From the NCBI GenBank assembly GCA_945787295.1, contig CALZHQ010000067.1, positions 1 to 15,462 of the forward strand: DNA of 15,462 bases, given 5' to 3'. Below, piece after piece: positions 4,772 through 12,224 of this stretch (within the stretch, counting starts at the first letter, position 1; each line of letters starts with the position of its first letter). Source of the DNA: an uncultured Desulfuromonadales bacterium. GTDB taxonomy: Bacteria > Desulfobacterota > Desulfuromonadia > Desulfuromonadales > Geopsychrobacteraceae. A program made the translations under genes and the position numbers. The notes under the pieces were generated by a model, which made no database searches, had not been told where the DNA came from, and was given only the letters and a program-made list of their open reading frames with translations.

Positions 4772-7258
4772 ATGAAAAAGACAGTTTTACTCTCAGTGCT
4801 GCTCTGTTTCATGTTGCTGGCAGGAATAAGCTGGGCGGCAGATACCGTGCCGACGGAAATCATGATGCCGGGAACCCAGCCAGAAGAAGCCAACCTCGAA
4901 TCACCGAACAGATGCCTGAACTGCCACAGCGGCTATGCGACTGATCCCCGCACCGAACCAGGCTTCGGCTGGCTGGGAAGTGCCATGGGCAATGCCGGTC
5001 GTGATCCGATTTTCTGGGCGACCCTGGCGATTGCCGAACAGGATTTCGATGGCGCCGGCGATCTCTGTATCCGCTGCCACAGCTCCGGAGGCTGGATGGG
5101 GGGCCGTTCGACACCAACTGATGGTTCCGGCCTGGCAGCGAGCGATGAAGACGGCATTGACTGCGATACCTGCCACCAGATGTCCAACCCGGACATGTCG
5201 GAACACATCGGCCTGATGTTTGATCCCTTTATCGCCAATCAGGGTGACAGCCTGACCCCGGCGCAGGCCGGCGAAGGCTACTATGGCAGTGGCATGTATG
5301 TCCTGGCCAACGATTATGGCAAACTTGGTCCCTACGCTGAGGGAGACGCCGTCGCCCGGCATCAGTTTACCCAGTCAAGATTCCACCGGGATCCCGACTT
5401 CTGCGGCACCTGTCACGATGTCTCCAACTCGGCGGTCGGCGACCTGGCCCCCAATGCCGGGGCGCAGCCCGGCGCACCGGATGTCATCAACAGTTACGAT
5501 TTCCCGCCGCTCGGTCAACCGAACCTGGGTGGCCCGGTTGAAGAAAAAGCCGCGTTCAACAATCCGCCCTATGCCTACGGGGTTGTTGAGAGGACTTTCA
5601 GCGAATACAAATCGAGCCCGCTCTCCTCGCTGCTGGTGGACAATTTTGCATCCCTGCCCGCAGACCTGCAGGATCCGCGCGGCTCGCTGTACAATGCCTA
5701 TATGGCGGCGACCAACAATAACCGTGGCACAGCGAATTATGCCGACGGCACTTCGCCACGCTATTTCTCCTGCCAGACCTGCCACGTTCGGGCAGTCACG
5801 GGACAGGGCGCTGACAAGGCAAACGTACCCGTCCGGGATGACCTGCCAATGCACGACATGACCGGCGGCAACTACTGGGTTTACCCGCTCGTCCAGTACC
5901 AGGATCAGCAGGGCACTCTGCGGCTCGGTGGCGGCCTCGATGCCGCCCAGATTGCGGCCATGGATGATGGCATGCTGCGGGCCGGCCAACACCTGACCCA
6001 GGCCGGCACCCTTGATGTAAATGGAAATACCGTCAAAGTCACCAACATGACCGGCCACAAACTGATTTCCGGCTACCCGGAAGGCCGCCGCATGTGGCTC
6101 AATATCAAGTGGTATGATGCCACTGGGGTAAAAATCAGGGAGGACGGTGAATATGGCGATCTGCCGACAACGGTCGTCAATCCGAAAGATGGCACAACCT
6201 TCGTGCCGCGCTCCCTCCTCGACCTGCACGATCCGAACACCAAGATTTACGAGGTTCACCCGGCCATCTCCCAGGAGTGGGCGCAAATCCTGGTAACAGC
6301 CCTGCCGCATACCGACACCCCGGTCGGCTTTGACCGCCTCACCGGGACTGTCACCAAAACCCTTGGAGAACTGGCAGCTCAGCCGGCGGGGACCTACGAG
6401 AAGTCCTTCCACTTTGTCCTCAACAACTATATTGCCGAGGACAACCGGATCCCGCCCTACCAGATGAGCTACGACGAAGCCCGCAAGCGCAATGCCTTGC
6501 CGGTGCCTGATACTCAGTACGGTGGTAACGGTCCCGGCAGCGTCTACAACTACTGGGACGATGTCGCCCTGAATCCACCGACTGGCGCCGTCTCGGCTGA
6601 TATCACCCTGTATTACCAGGGAACCAGCTGGGAGTATGTCCAGTTCCTCTGGAAGGCCAACACCACCCCGGCCGGCGCTTTCCTGGCGGATGAGGGCGTC
6701 AACTTCCTCGATGCCTGGGTCAAGACCGGCATGGTTGAGCCGTACGTCATGGCGACCACCACCTGGGGGCAGACCGGTTGTAACGTTACAGAAGATCCTG
6801 AAACCACCTTATGCTTCGATGGTCTCGACAATGACTGTGACGAGACGACCGACTGTGCCGACACCAGCTGCGACGGTGCTGTCGGCCCGGCGACTCAATG
6901 CGGTCTCGGCGTCTGTGCCGCAACCGGCAACCTGACCTGCAGCGGCGGAGCCGAAGCCGACACCTGCACCCCCGGCGCTCCAACCGAACCAGGGATGGAA
7001 GTGAGCTGTGGTGATGGTCTGGACAACGACTGCGATGGCCTGACCGACATGGCGGATCCGGACTGCGCAGGCCCCATGGCCTGCGGCGATTATCCTGACA
7101 AGAACTCCTGCAATATGGATCCAAACTGTGAGTGGGACAGAAAGGCCGGCATGTGTATCGACGTACCGCCGCCGGTTGATTGCAGCCAGTTCGCCGACCG
7201 GAACAGTTGTCGTGATGCCGGCTGCAGTTGGGACAATAAGGCCGGGATCTGTATGTAG
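4772..7258 (+). CDS. Exported pentaheme c-type cytochrome with MopE-like and Cys-rich C-terminal repeats
   Basis: I chose the ATG at 4772 because GGGAGG ends 6 nt before it, whereas the in-frame ATG at 4766 touches that Shine-Dalgarno. The product has 828 residues with a Sec signal peptide (about 1-22). Five CxxCH heme sites lie at 48-52, 99-103, 131-135, 211-215 and 334-338. Residues 340-665 form a heme-free, probably beta-rich domain with the motif TGHKLISGYPEGRRMW, known to me from multiheme cytochromes of Geobacter relatives. The C-terminus carries two DGLDNDCD motifs (681-700 and 746-765) like the putative metal-binding MopE motif, separated by a Cys-rich linker. Two short repeats with four Cys each follow (771-795 and 804-827). 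It probably carries electrons in the periplasm or on the outer surface. The electron partners are not shown by the sequence. The gene has its own terminator. Confidence 0.92.
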   Translation: MKKTVLLSVLLCFMLLAGISWAADTVPTEIMMPGTQPEEANLESPNRCLNCHSGYATDPRTEPGFGWLGSAMGNAGRDPIFWATLAIAEQDFDGAGDLCIRCHSSGGWMGGRSTPTDGSGLAASDEDGIDCDTCHQMSNPDMSEHIGLMFDPFIANQGDSLTPAQAGEGYYGSGMYVLANDYGKLGPYAEGDAVARHQFTQSRFHRDPDFCGTCHDVSNSAVGDLAPNAGAQPGAPDVINSYDFPPLGQPNLGGPVEEKAAFNNPPYAYGVVERTFSEYKSSPLSSLLVDNFASLPADLQDPRGSLYNAYMAATNNNRGTANYADGTSPRYFSCQTCHVRAVTGQGADKANVPVRDDLPMHDMTGGNYWVYPLVQYQDQQGTLRLGGGLDAAQIAAMDDGMLRAGQHLTQAGTLDVNGNTVKVTNMTGHKLISGYPEGRRMWLNIKWYDATGVKIREDGEYGDLPTTVVNPKDGTTFVPRSLLDLHDPNTKIYEVHPAISQEWAQILVTALPHTDTPVGFDRLTGTVTKTLGELAAQPAGTYEKSFHFVLNNYIAEDNRIPPYQMSYDEARKRNALPVPDTQYGGNGPGSVYNYWDDVALNPPTGAVSADITLYYQGTSWEYVQFLWKANTTPAGAFLADEGVNFLDAWVKTGMVEPYVMATTTWGQTGCNVTEDPETTLCFDGLDNDCDETTDCADTSCDGAVGPATQCGLGVCAATGNLTCSGGAEADTCTPGAPTEPGMEVSCGDGLDNDCDGLTDMADPDCAGPMACGDYPDKNSCNMDPNCEWDRKAGMCIDVPPPVDCSQFADRNSCRDAGCSWDNKAGICM

Positions 7259-7329
7259 ATGTTGATAAGAGAAATCAATCCTTAAGGATTCGGTAAGAAT
7301 CGATAGGATAATTCACTCGTTATGTCAAT

Positions 7330-7364
7330 GGGGCTGTCTCGTAAATGAGATGGCCCCTTTTTTT
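7330..7364 (+). terminator. Intrinsic terminator of the cytochrome gene
   Basis: GGGGC (7330-7334) pairs with GCCCC (7353-7357), and inside it TCTC pairs with GAGA across a small internal loop. Seven T follow at 7358-7364. It lies 72 nt past the cytochrome stop. The rest of the convergent gap (7259-7436) shows only weak short inverted repeats, for example TAATCA/TGATTA at 7402-7417. Confidence 0.9.
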
Positions 7365-7436
7365 CTCCGTCGGGTCCAGATTAAAAGCAAAATACATCAG
7401 CTAATCATTAGTGATTATCCGAAGAGCAGGCGGCAC

Positions 7437-8951
7437 TCAACGGATAAACAACCAGCGAATCACCGTATCCAGGTAAAGTCCAGCCGTCAGGCTGATCCCG
7501 ACTAGCGAGGCCAGCAGATAAAACCGGCGGCGGCCATCGGCAAACAGCTGCTGAGCAACCCGCCGCGCGCCGAACAGGCTGAGCAGATACCCAAGCAACA
7601 GCAACGCCAGGATCAACCATTTAAGCAGCTCAAGCGACACCAGCGCCGTAGGCTGATTGAGGGTCTGCATCACCGCGATCGCCAAGTAGCTCTGTACACC
7701 GCTCGGATCCTGCAGGACCAGCGGCAGGTACCCCCCCTTGGCGTTCAACTTGACCAGCGCCAGAATCAGATGAGCGGTCAGAATCAGCGGGACAAAAGGC
7801 AGGAGTAGCTGCCCCAGACTGGCCCAGACCGAATCGCGTTCAACGGCCTGCGGCAACTCGGCAACAAAATCCTCACCAGCCGCAGCAGCTGGTTGAACGG
7901 AGCGGTTGAGCTTACGCAACCCGAAGATGAACAAGCCCGGCAGCAACAGCAACAACGGCAGCAGCAGGCAGACCCAGATTGCCGCCAGCAGCGAATATCC
8001 GGGGGACTGCCAGCCGAGCAGCACTGCGGCCTGTTGCGGCAACCAGAATAGGGTTTCGCGCAACGGGATATTCACCTTACTGAAGTTGGCGGTGACCATA
8101 CCGAGCAGCACCACAAAAAACAGGGTTTCGCCATAATTCAACCCGCGCCGCCCTAGCTCCGCCAGCCAGGGACGGAAGCCGAGCTGCAGGTTGTCATGTT
8201 CGCAGTTATGCAGACAGTGGAGGCAGAGGGTGCAACCGGCAGCATCGTCGATCTGTTCCGGCAGCAGCGCGACCGGGCACTCGTTGCGCTGACTGTGCCA
8301 GTAGAAGACTCCCCGCCCCAGACCGAAGCGCTGCCAGTAGTGCTCACCGGAAACACAGCGCTGGCTGTCGCAGCTGTCGCATTGGGACTGCTGCCTGACC
8401 CGCAACTGAAACGGCGCCACTCTCCCGTAGAGGGCAAAAACCGCACCGGCCGGACAGAACAGCTGGCAAAAGGCGCGCTGCCGGAACAGCAGGCCGCAGA
8501 GGATCGTCAGGCCGAGAGTGATGCTGAGCAGGATGGCGGTGTAATCAGGGAAACGGTGGATCGCCAGCAGGTAGACCGCCAGCTGCAGGGCGATCAAAAC
8601 AATGGTCACCGGAAACTGGTTGTTCAGCCAGTCGGGCAGTACCCGCTTCAGGCCGATTTTTGCGACTATCCCGTTCAGCCAGCCAATCGGGCAGAAGGAG
8701 CACCAGAGCCGGCCGAACAGCAGTGCGACCAGCACCACCCCCATCAGCCAGAGCACCCAGAGCCCGTAGTTGGCCAGGTTGGTGTACATCAGCGGATCGG
8801 GCGCCTTGACCCCGGGAATCGCATGCTGATGCCAGCCGTAGGCGATCATCACCAGCGTCATTGCCAGCAGCGTCAGGCGGCAGATTCGCCAGAACCAGGT
8901 CGATTTCAGCAGGGGGCCGATAAATTTTATTTTCAGTAGGTCTTTTTGCAA
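7437..8951 (-). CDS. Polytopic membrane 4Fe-4S protein, NapH/CcoG-like polyferredoxin
   Basis: The 504-residue protein has two or more N-terminal membrane segments (about 24-42, 62-82, 115-133, 136-156), a cysteine-rich domain and at least four further hydrophobic stretches (about 270-290, 315-348, 385-410, 440-500). Residues 84-87 (CSFCP) and 162-167 (CQLFCP) are the paired motifs typical of NapH/NosR/CcoG membrane ferredoxins. Ferredoxin-type Cys clusters follow at 191/194/199 and 240/243/246/250 (CTLCLHCLHNC). In this family such proteins pass electrons between the quinone pool and periplasmic carriers or help assemble metal centres. Which of these applies is open. The only usable start is TTG (8951) with AGG eight to ten bases upstream; the frame has a stop 12 codons before it. 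It is the last gene of the cluster, 120 nt after the HEAT gene. Confidence 0.88.
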   Translation of the reverse strand: MQKDLLKIKFIGPLLKSTWFWRICRLTLLAMTLVMIAYGWHQHAIPGVKAPDPLMYTNLANYGLWVLWLMGVVLVALLFGRLWCSFCPIGWLNGIVAKIGLKRVLPDWLNNQFPVTIVLIALQLAVYLLAIHRFPDYTAILLSITLGLTILCGLLFRQRAFCQLFCPAGAVFALYGRVAPFQLRVRQQSQCDSCDSQRCVSGEHYWQRFGLGRGVFYWHSQRNECPVALLPEQIDDAAGCTLCLHCLHNCEHDNLQLGFRPWLAELGRRGLNYGETLFFVVLLGMVTANFSKVNIPLRETLFWLPQQAAVLLGWQSPGYSLLAAIWVCLLLPLLLLLPGLFIFGLRKLNRSVQPAAAAGEDFVAELPQAVERDSVWASLGQLLLPFVPLILTAHLILALVKLNAKGGYLPLVLQDPSGVQSYLAIAVMQTLNQPTALVSLELLKWLILALLLLGYLLSLFGARRVAQQLFADGRRRFYLLASLVGISLTAGLYLDTVIRWLFIR

Positions 8952-8994
8952 GTTTGAACCTGTAGGTATTCTTCTGTTGGCATAATATCAGAAC

Positions 8995-9058
8995 CGTCGG
9001 GTCGCGCCAGAAAAGTAACTCGTCCCGCGGGACGAGACCCGACGATTAACTCCTGGCG
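8995..9058. repeat. Intergenic palindrome with interleaved inverted repeats, possible attenuator
   Basis: At the centre is an 18-bp perfect palindrome, CTCGTCCCGCGGGACGAG (9019-9036). Around it CGTCGGGTC (8995-9003) matches GACCCGACG (9036-9044), and CGCCAG (9005-9010) matches CTGGCG (9053-9058). The two outer pairs interleave, so as RNA they would form a pseudoknot rather than a nested hairpin. Read on the minus strand, the palindrome is followed by TTACTTTT, which resembles a weak intrinsic terminator between the HEAT gene and the 4Fe-4S gene. A REP-like repeat or a protein-binding site is equally possible. Confidence 0.55.
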
Positions 9059-9071
9059 ATCTATCAACAAA

Positions 9072-9971
9072 TCAATGATAGATATTGTACGGAGCCACCA
9101 TCTCCCCCGCTTCATTGCGGTACTGATAACGCTTACCAGAAACCGTCTCCAGACTGCGGGCCGCCCACTCGCGGACCACATTCACCTCATCCTCCAGCGC
9201 CACTTCCAGCGGTGCCACCGCTGCTTTGGCATTGATGGCGCCAAGAGCCATGGCGGCATACATGCGCACCTGCCAATCCCGGTCCTGCAACGCCTCGATC
9301 AACAGCGGCTCGGCCTGCGGCTCCTTGAGCTTGCCCAGCGCCAGAACCACCTCGGCGCGGTTCTCACTGCGGGCACTGGCCGCCAGCACCGCAAACGCCT
9401 GCGGATCAGCGATATCCCCCAGGGCCCGGATAACCCCGGACGCTGCCAGAGGTTCTGCCGTCGGTAGAAAATCGATCAGCGGCTGCAAGGCAAGATTGTG
9501 CAGCTTGATCAGCGAGCGGGTTGCCGCCTTGCGTACCTCAACCTGCGGATCGTCCAGGGCCTGCAGTAACGGCGGGACACATTCGGCGGTGGCAATCTCG
9601 CCCAGCGCCCAGGCCGCGACATAGCGTCGCTGTAGCTGCTGATTGGCCAACACCTTGGCAATCGGGACAACCGCCTGGGCCGCCTTGTGATTGCCCAGCG
9701 CGGCGATCACGTGCTCACGCTGGACCCGGTCGGCACTGTCGACCGCAGTCAGCAGTGCCGGTATCGCCTCAGCCGAGTTGAGGGACACCAGCAGCGCGTA
9801 AATCCGGTCGTTGGTCAGTTCCCCTTCGCTGCCGAGCAGTCCGACCAGTTTGGCAATCGCCTTCTGGTCTCCGGTCCGCGCCCTGGCGCTTAACTCATCG
9901 AGAGAGATCGTCTCTCCCAACTGCTGGCAGGCGGACAGCAGCAGTAAAAGACCGAGCAACAGAGTTTTCAT
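9072..9971 (-). CDS. HEAT-repeat lipoprotein
   Basis: The ATG at 9971 shares a base with the TGA of the preceding gene (TGATG), which suggests translational coupling; a GTG one codon upstream is the alternative. The product has 299 residues. It starts with a lipoprotein signal ending LLSAC, with Cys15 as the lipidation site. About six to seven HEAT/PBS-lyase-type repeats run from residue 60 to 285, seen in units such as AAWALGEIA--ECVPPLLQAL, AMALGAIN and AARSLETVS. No catalytic motif is visible, so it is probably a scaffold for protein contacts in the periplasm. Its place between another lipoprotein and a 4Fe-4S membrane protein suggests it holds together or helps assemble a membrane-associated redox complex, which is inference. 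Confidence 0.88.
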   Translation of the reverse strand: MKTLLLGLLLLLSACQQLGETISLDELSARARTGDQKAIAKLVGLLGSEGELTNDRIYALLVSLNSAEAIPALLTAVDSADRVQREHVIAALGNHKAAQAVVPIAKVLANQQLQRRYVAAWALGEIATAECVPPLLQALDDPQVEVRKAATRSLIKLHNLALQPLIDFLPTAEPLAASGVIRALGDIADPQAFAVLAASARSENRAEVVLALGKLKEPQAEPLLIEALQDRDWQVRMYAAMALGAINAKAAVAPLEVALEDEVNVVREWAARSLETVSGKRYQYRNEAGEMVAPYNIYH

Positions 9972-10720
9972 CACCAGACCTTATGCACGGTGATGTCAAC
10001 GTCTTCCAGCATCTCGCCCTGACGGACCACGACCGCCGAAGGCTCAATGGTGCCCTGATCGTAGCGACCGTAAAGGTCGCCCAGCTTCGGCGGCCCACCG
10101 AACTTGTCGCGGGCACAGATGTAATAGGTCCCCCCTTCGGGGAGCTGCATCATGAAACGGCCGTCCGGCCCGGTCTGGTTAGAGACATATTTCGGCCGCT
10201 CCGACATCTGTACATGATCATAGACCTGAACCCGCGCACCAGGCACCGGCTGACCGTCGGCATCGGTGATCAATCCGGAAAGACCGGTTTTACTGCTCGC
10301 CACGTCTGTGCTCAAGCGACGCTCATCACCAACCTTAAGCGGCGCGACAAAAGTCTGGAGACCACCCCCCTGGCGAACCTGCAGCTTGATGAACTCGCTG
10401 CGATGATCGCCGGCCACCACCGGGCCGACCGTTTCTTCCCCCTGCCGCTTGCGGGCGACGGCGATGTAGTCCCCCTCCGGCAGGTTCAGCGAAAACGAGC
10501 CGTCAGTCCCGGTCGCCTCGGAGCGGGCATATGCCGGTCCGTAGAGGTCCATCCCTTCCTTATAGATATAGAGATAGCTCTGGTCAAGCGGGGTCAGGAT
10601 CGTGCCTTCAAGGGCAACCAGACCAGCGTCATCGGCCTTGCTAACAGAGGGCTCCTGGCTGCAGCCAACCAGCATCAGACACAGGGCAAGAAAGAAAAAT
10701 AAACGATTTACAGGGTTCAT
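9971..10720 (-). CDS. Lipoprotein with two carboxypeptidase-regulatory-like (Ig-type) domains
   Basis: The 249-residue product has a lipoprotein signal with Cys20 in the lipobox LVGC. Two similar beta-sandwich units follow. The first, about 35-115, contains TGTDGSFSLNLPEGDYIAVAR. The second, about 145-247, contains TGPDGRFMMQLPEGGTYYICA. Both have the G-x-DG-x-F-x(3)-LPEG-x-Y signature of carboxypeptidase-regulatory-like folds, so the protein arose by internal duplication. It carries no heme or Fe-S motif and is probably structural or a docking protein. GGAGA lies nine to ten bases before the ATG, 18 nt after the stop of the upstream gene, and the stop overlaps the next gene's start. It is therefore the second gene of a tight operon. 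Confidence 0.88.
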   Translation of the reverse strand: MNPVNRLFFFLALCLMLVGCSQEPSVSKADDAGLVALEGTILTPLDQSYLYIYKEGMDLYGPAYARSEATGTDGSFSLNLPEGDYIAVARKRQGEETVGPVVAGDHRSEFIKLQVRQGGGLQTFVAPLKVGDERRLSTDVASSKTGLSGLITDADGQPVPGARVQVYDHVQMSERPKYVSNQTGPDGRFMMQLPEGGTYYICARDKFGGPPKLGDLYGRYDQGTIEPSAVVVRQGEMLEDVDITVHKVW

Positions 10721-10738
10721 GTATCAGGTCTCCAGTTT

Positions 10739-11767
10739 TCAGTCCTCTGCCAGCAGCAGGGTTTCACTGCTCTTCGAGGCATAATGGTCATAAAGGGTAT
10801 TATCCATGATCGAAAGGCCAAAGCCAACCTCTTCTCCCGGAACGAATTCGACATCGTTCTCAGAGCCGGTCTTAAGCTGCCGCCGCAAGACCACTGTCCA
10901 GCGCCCGTCGGCATAACGCCCTGCCGCTGAGACATCGGCACGATCACCATTCGGCAGCTCCGTCAGGTAGCCGGGAGCAACTGTGCCCGCCGGGATAAAG
11001 CCTGACGGAATCGGCTTGCCGGCTGCGGCATAAAGTGGCCGGTCGCCCTCGACAAAAGGCAGGGCTTCGCTGTTCTGCAGTTTTGCGGCCGAGTTCTCAC
11101 GAAACAGTTCGCCGGGCAGATCGCCATGCATCCCTTCACTGTCAAGATAGCGGTCATCGGCAAAACCGAATTTTCCAGTCCGTTCAGCTTTCCAGTTCCA
11201 GAGATCAAGACGTTGCTCAGTCGACAGTTTCATCCGGCTCTGCGCATGGAAGCGGGCTGACTGTACACCGAAATCATCCAGGTGGCAGGCCCGTGCACAA
11301 CTGAACTGCGGAAACTGACTTTTCGTCGCCCAGAGAATACCGAAACCATCCTCCAATCCCTTACCGGCCTGCCAACTGGTGCCATCGTACTGCCATTGGC
11401 GGATCGTCTGATCCGGTGTCGGGTCGGGCCAGGAAAGCTGCAGGAAGAGATGGCTGTCGGTGTAAAAAGAACGGAGTTCAACCTCGATCGGTTCCGGCAG
11501 TTTCGCCCCATGATGGCAGGAGGCAGTGCTGGCGTGCACGGTATCCTGATCAACATCGGGAAACATTTCGACTTTATGCGGCCGTCCCCCACCGACACTG
11601 ACCCGATGCACAGCGGCATTGCGCCAGTTATCTACAGTCGGCGGCTGGGCCAATCTCAATGAGTAGAGCTGATCACTGGGGATTTCATGACAAGCGGACA
11701 ACCCTGAGAGCAAAAGCAATGTGAGCAATAAGCGGAACAAATCAACAACCCCGAGCAGAATAACCAT
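10739..11767 (-). CDS. Lipoprotein with ethylbenzene-dehydrogenase-type (EB_dh) heme-binding domain
   Basis: The product has up to 342 residues. A hydrophobic signal ends in the lipobox LSAC, with Cys26 as lipidation site. The ATG at 11767 directly abuts a G-run. A TTG at 11740, with CGGGG before it, would give a more typical lipoprotein signal starting at Phe11. The body resembles the EB_dh/cytochrome c-552-DMSO-reductase-like heme domain: DGFGILW (140-146), a CX3CH motif (Cys157 to His162), Met179, DLWNWKAERTG (188-198) and FADDRYLD. A second motif, TASCHH (81-86), has only the second Cys of a heme site. In relatives this fold binds heme and carries electrons to or from a partner oxidoreductase. 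Here no molybdoenzyme is adjacent. It is the first gene of the leftward cluster. Confidence 0.82.
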   Translation of the reverse strand: MVILLGVVDLFRLLLTLLLLSGLSACHEIPSDQLYSLRLAQPPTVDNWRNAAVHRVSVGGGRPHKVEMFPDVDQDTVHASTASCHHGAKLPEPIEVELRSFYTDSHLFLQLSWPDPTPDQTIRQWQYDGTSWQAGKGLEDGFGILWATKSQFPQFSCARACHLDDFGVQSARFHAQSRMKLSTEQRLDLWNWKAERTGKFGFADDRYLDSEGMHGDLPGELFRENSAAKLQNSEALPFVEGDRPLYAAAGKPIPSGFIPAGTVAPGYLTELPNGDRADVSAAGRYADGRWTVVLRRQLKTGSENDVEFVPGEEVGFGLSIMDNTLYDHYASKSSETLLLAED

Positions 11768-11885
11768 CCCCCTACCGATTACAAACCTTTATCCTAGCCC
11801 AAAAACTAAGAAACTGCTAACACTATTAACAATTTACCACTTTCAACTATCAGCAAAATCCCAGCCAGAAATAACAGGAAACAGC

Positions 11886-11915
11886 AAAAAAAACCCGGCA
11901 TCAATGTCTGCCGGG
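11886..11915 (-). terminator. Intrinsic terminator (minus strand), distal of two
   Basis: On the minus strand CCCGGCA and TGCCGGG (11915-11909 and 11900-11894) form a perfect 7-bp stem with an eight-base loop, followed by eight T. It ends transcription coming from the kinase gene. Confidence 0.9.
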
Positions 11916-11927
11916 CTGCAACTCACT

Positions 11928-11957
11928 AAAAAAACCCCATTCTCCGCTGCGGGGCTT
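11928..11957 (-). terminator. Intrinsic terminator (minus strand), proximal of two
   Basis: On the minus strand CCCC (11954-11951) pairs with GGGG (11938-11935), with two A-U pairs beyond a bulged base, followed by seven T. The stem is short, but its position directly before the stronger terminator fits a tandem arrangement. Confidence 0.6.
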
Positions 11958-12224
11958 GGGTTGCTTTTTCATGTCTGGTCTGCGGAAATCCTTCCGCCCA
12001 GGCCCAAGAAAAGCTTTGGAATGGGTCTGGCACCGATCCAGCTCCCAAAAGTAACCAGAGAGTCCGCGGCGTGCCTTTTTTATGTTCCGACAGGCCGCCG
12101 CCAGCAGACTCTTTCCCTGAGCAAGCAGTAATCTCCGCCATATGACGAGATCCTTGCCAGCAGACTGAGTCCGACAGGCAGACTTCTGTCGCGCTTTTTA
12201 TCTCTCCGGCCACATCCACTGAAT

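Larger units (their letters stand above)
11768..12224. other. Intergenic region between the hybrid kinase and the lipoprotein operon
   Basis: The region holds two minus-strand terminators for the kinase gene. To their right is GC-rich sequence (11958-12224) with no gene I accept. To their left is AT-rich DNA (11768-11885) that should carry the promoter of the lipoprotein operon. A weak candidate on the minus strand there is TTAGCA, 18 nt, TAGGAT (4/6 each). At 12047-12069 AAAAGTAAC is followed by CCGCGG, a pairing also found in the repeat at 9011-9030. Confidence 0.5.

Noticed and set aside
5375..6412. 345-codon open frame on the minus strand
   Set aside because: It lies wholly within the pentaheme cytochrome gene on the other strand and shows no recognisable domain; it is a by-product of GC-rich codon use.
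8196..8939. 247-codon open frame on the plus strand
   Set aside because: It lies opposite the 4Fe-4S membrane protein, is rich in Gln/Asp/Arg with no domain, and the minus-strand protein there has intact Fe-S motifs.
11926..12219. 97-codon minus-strand frame just after the kinase gene
   Set aside because: It runs into both terminators, has no ribosome site and no recognisable domain; it is more likely intergenic sequence.
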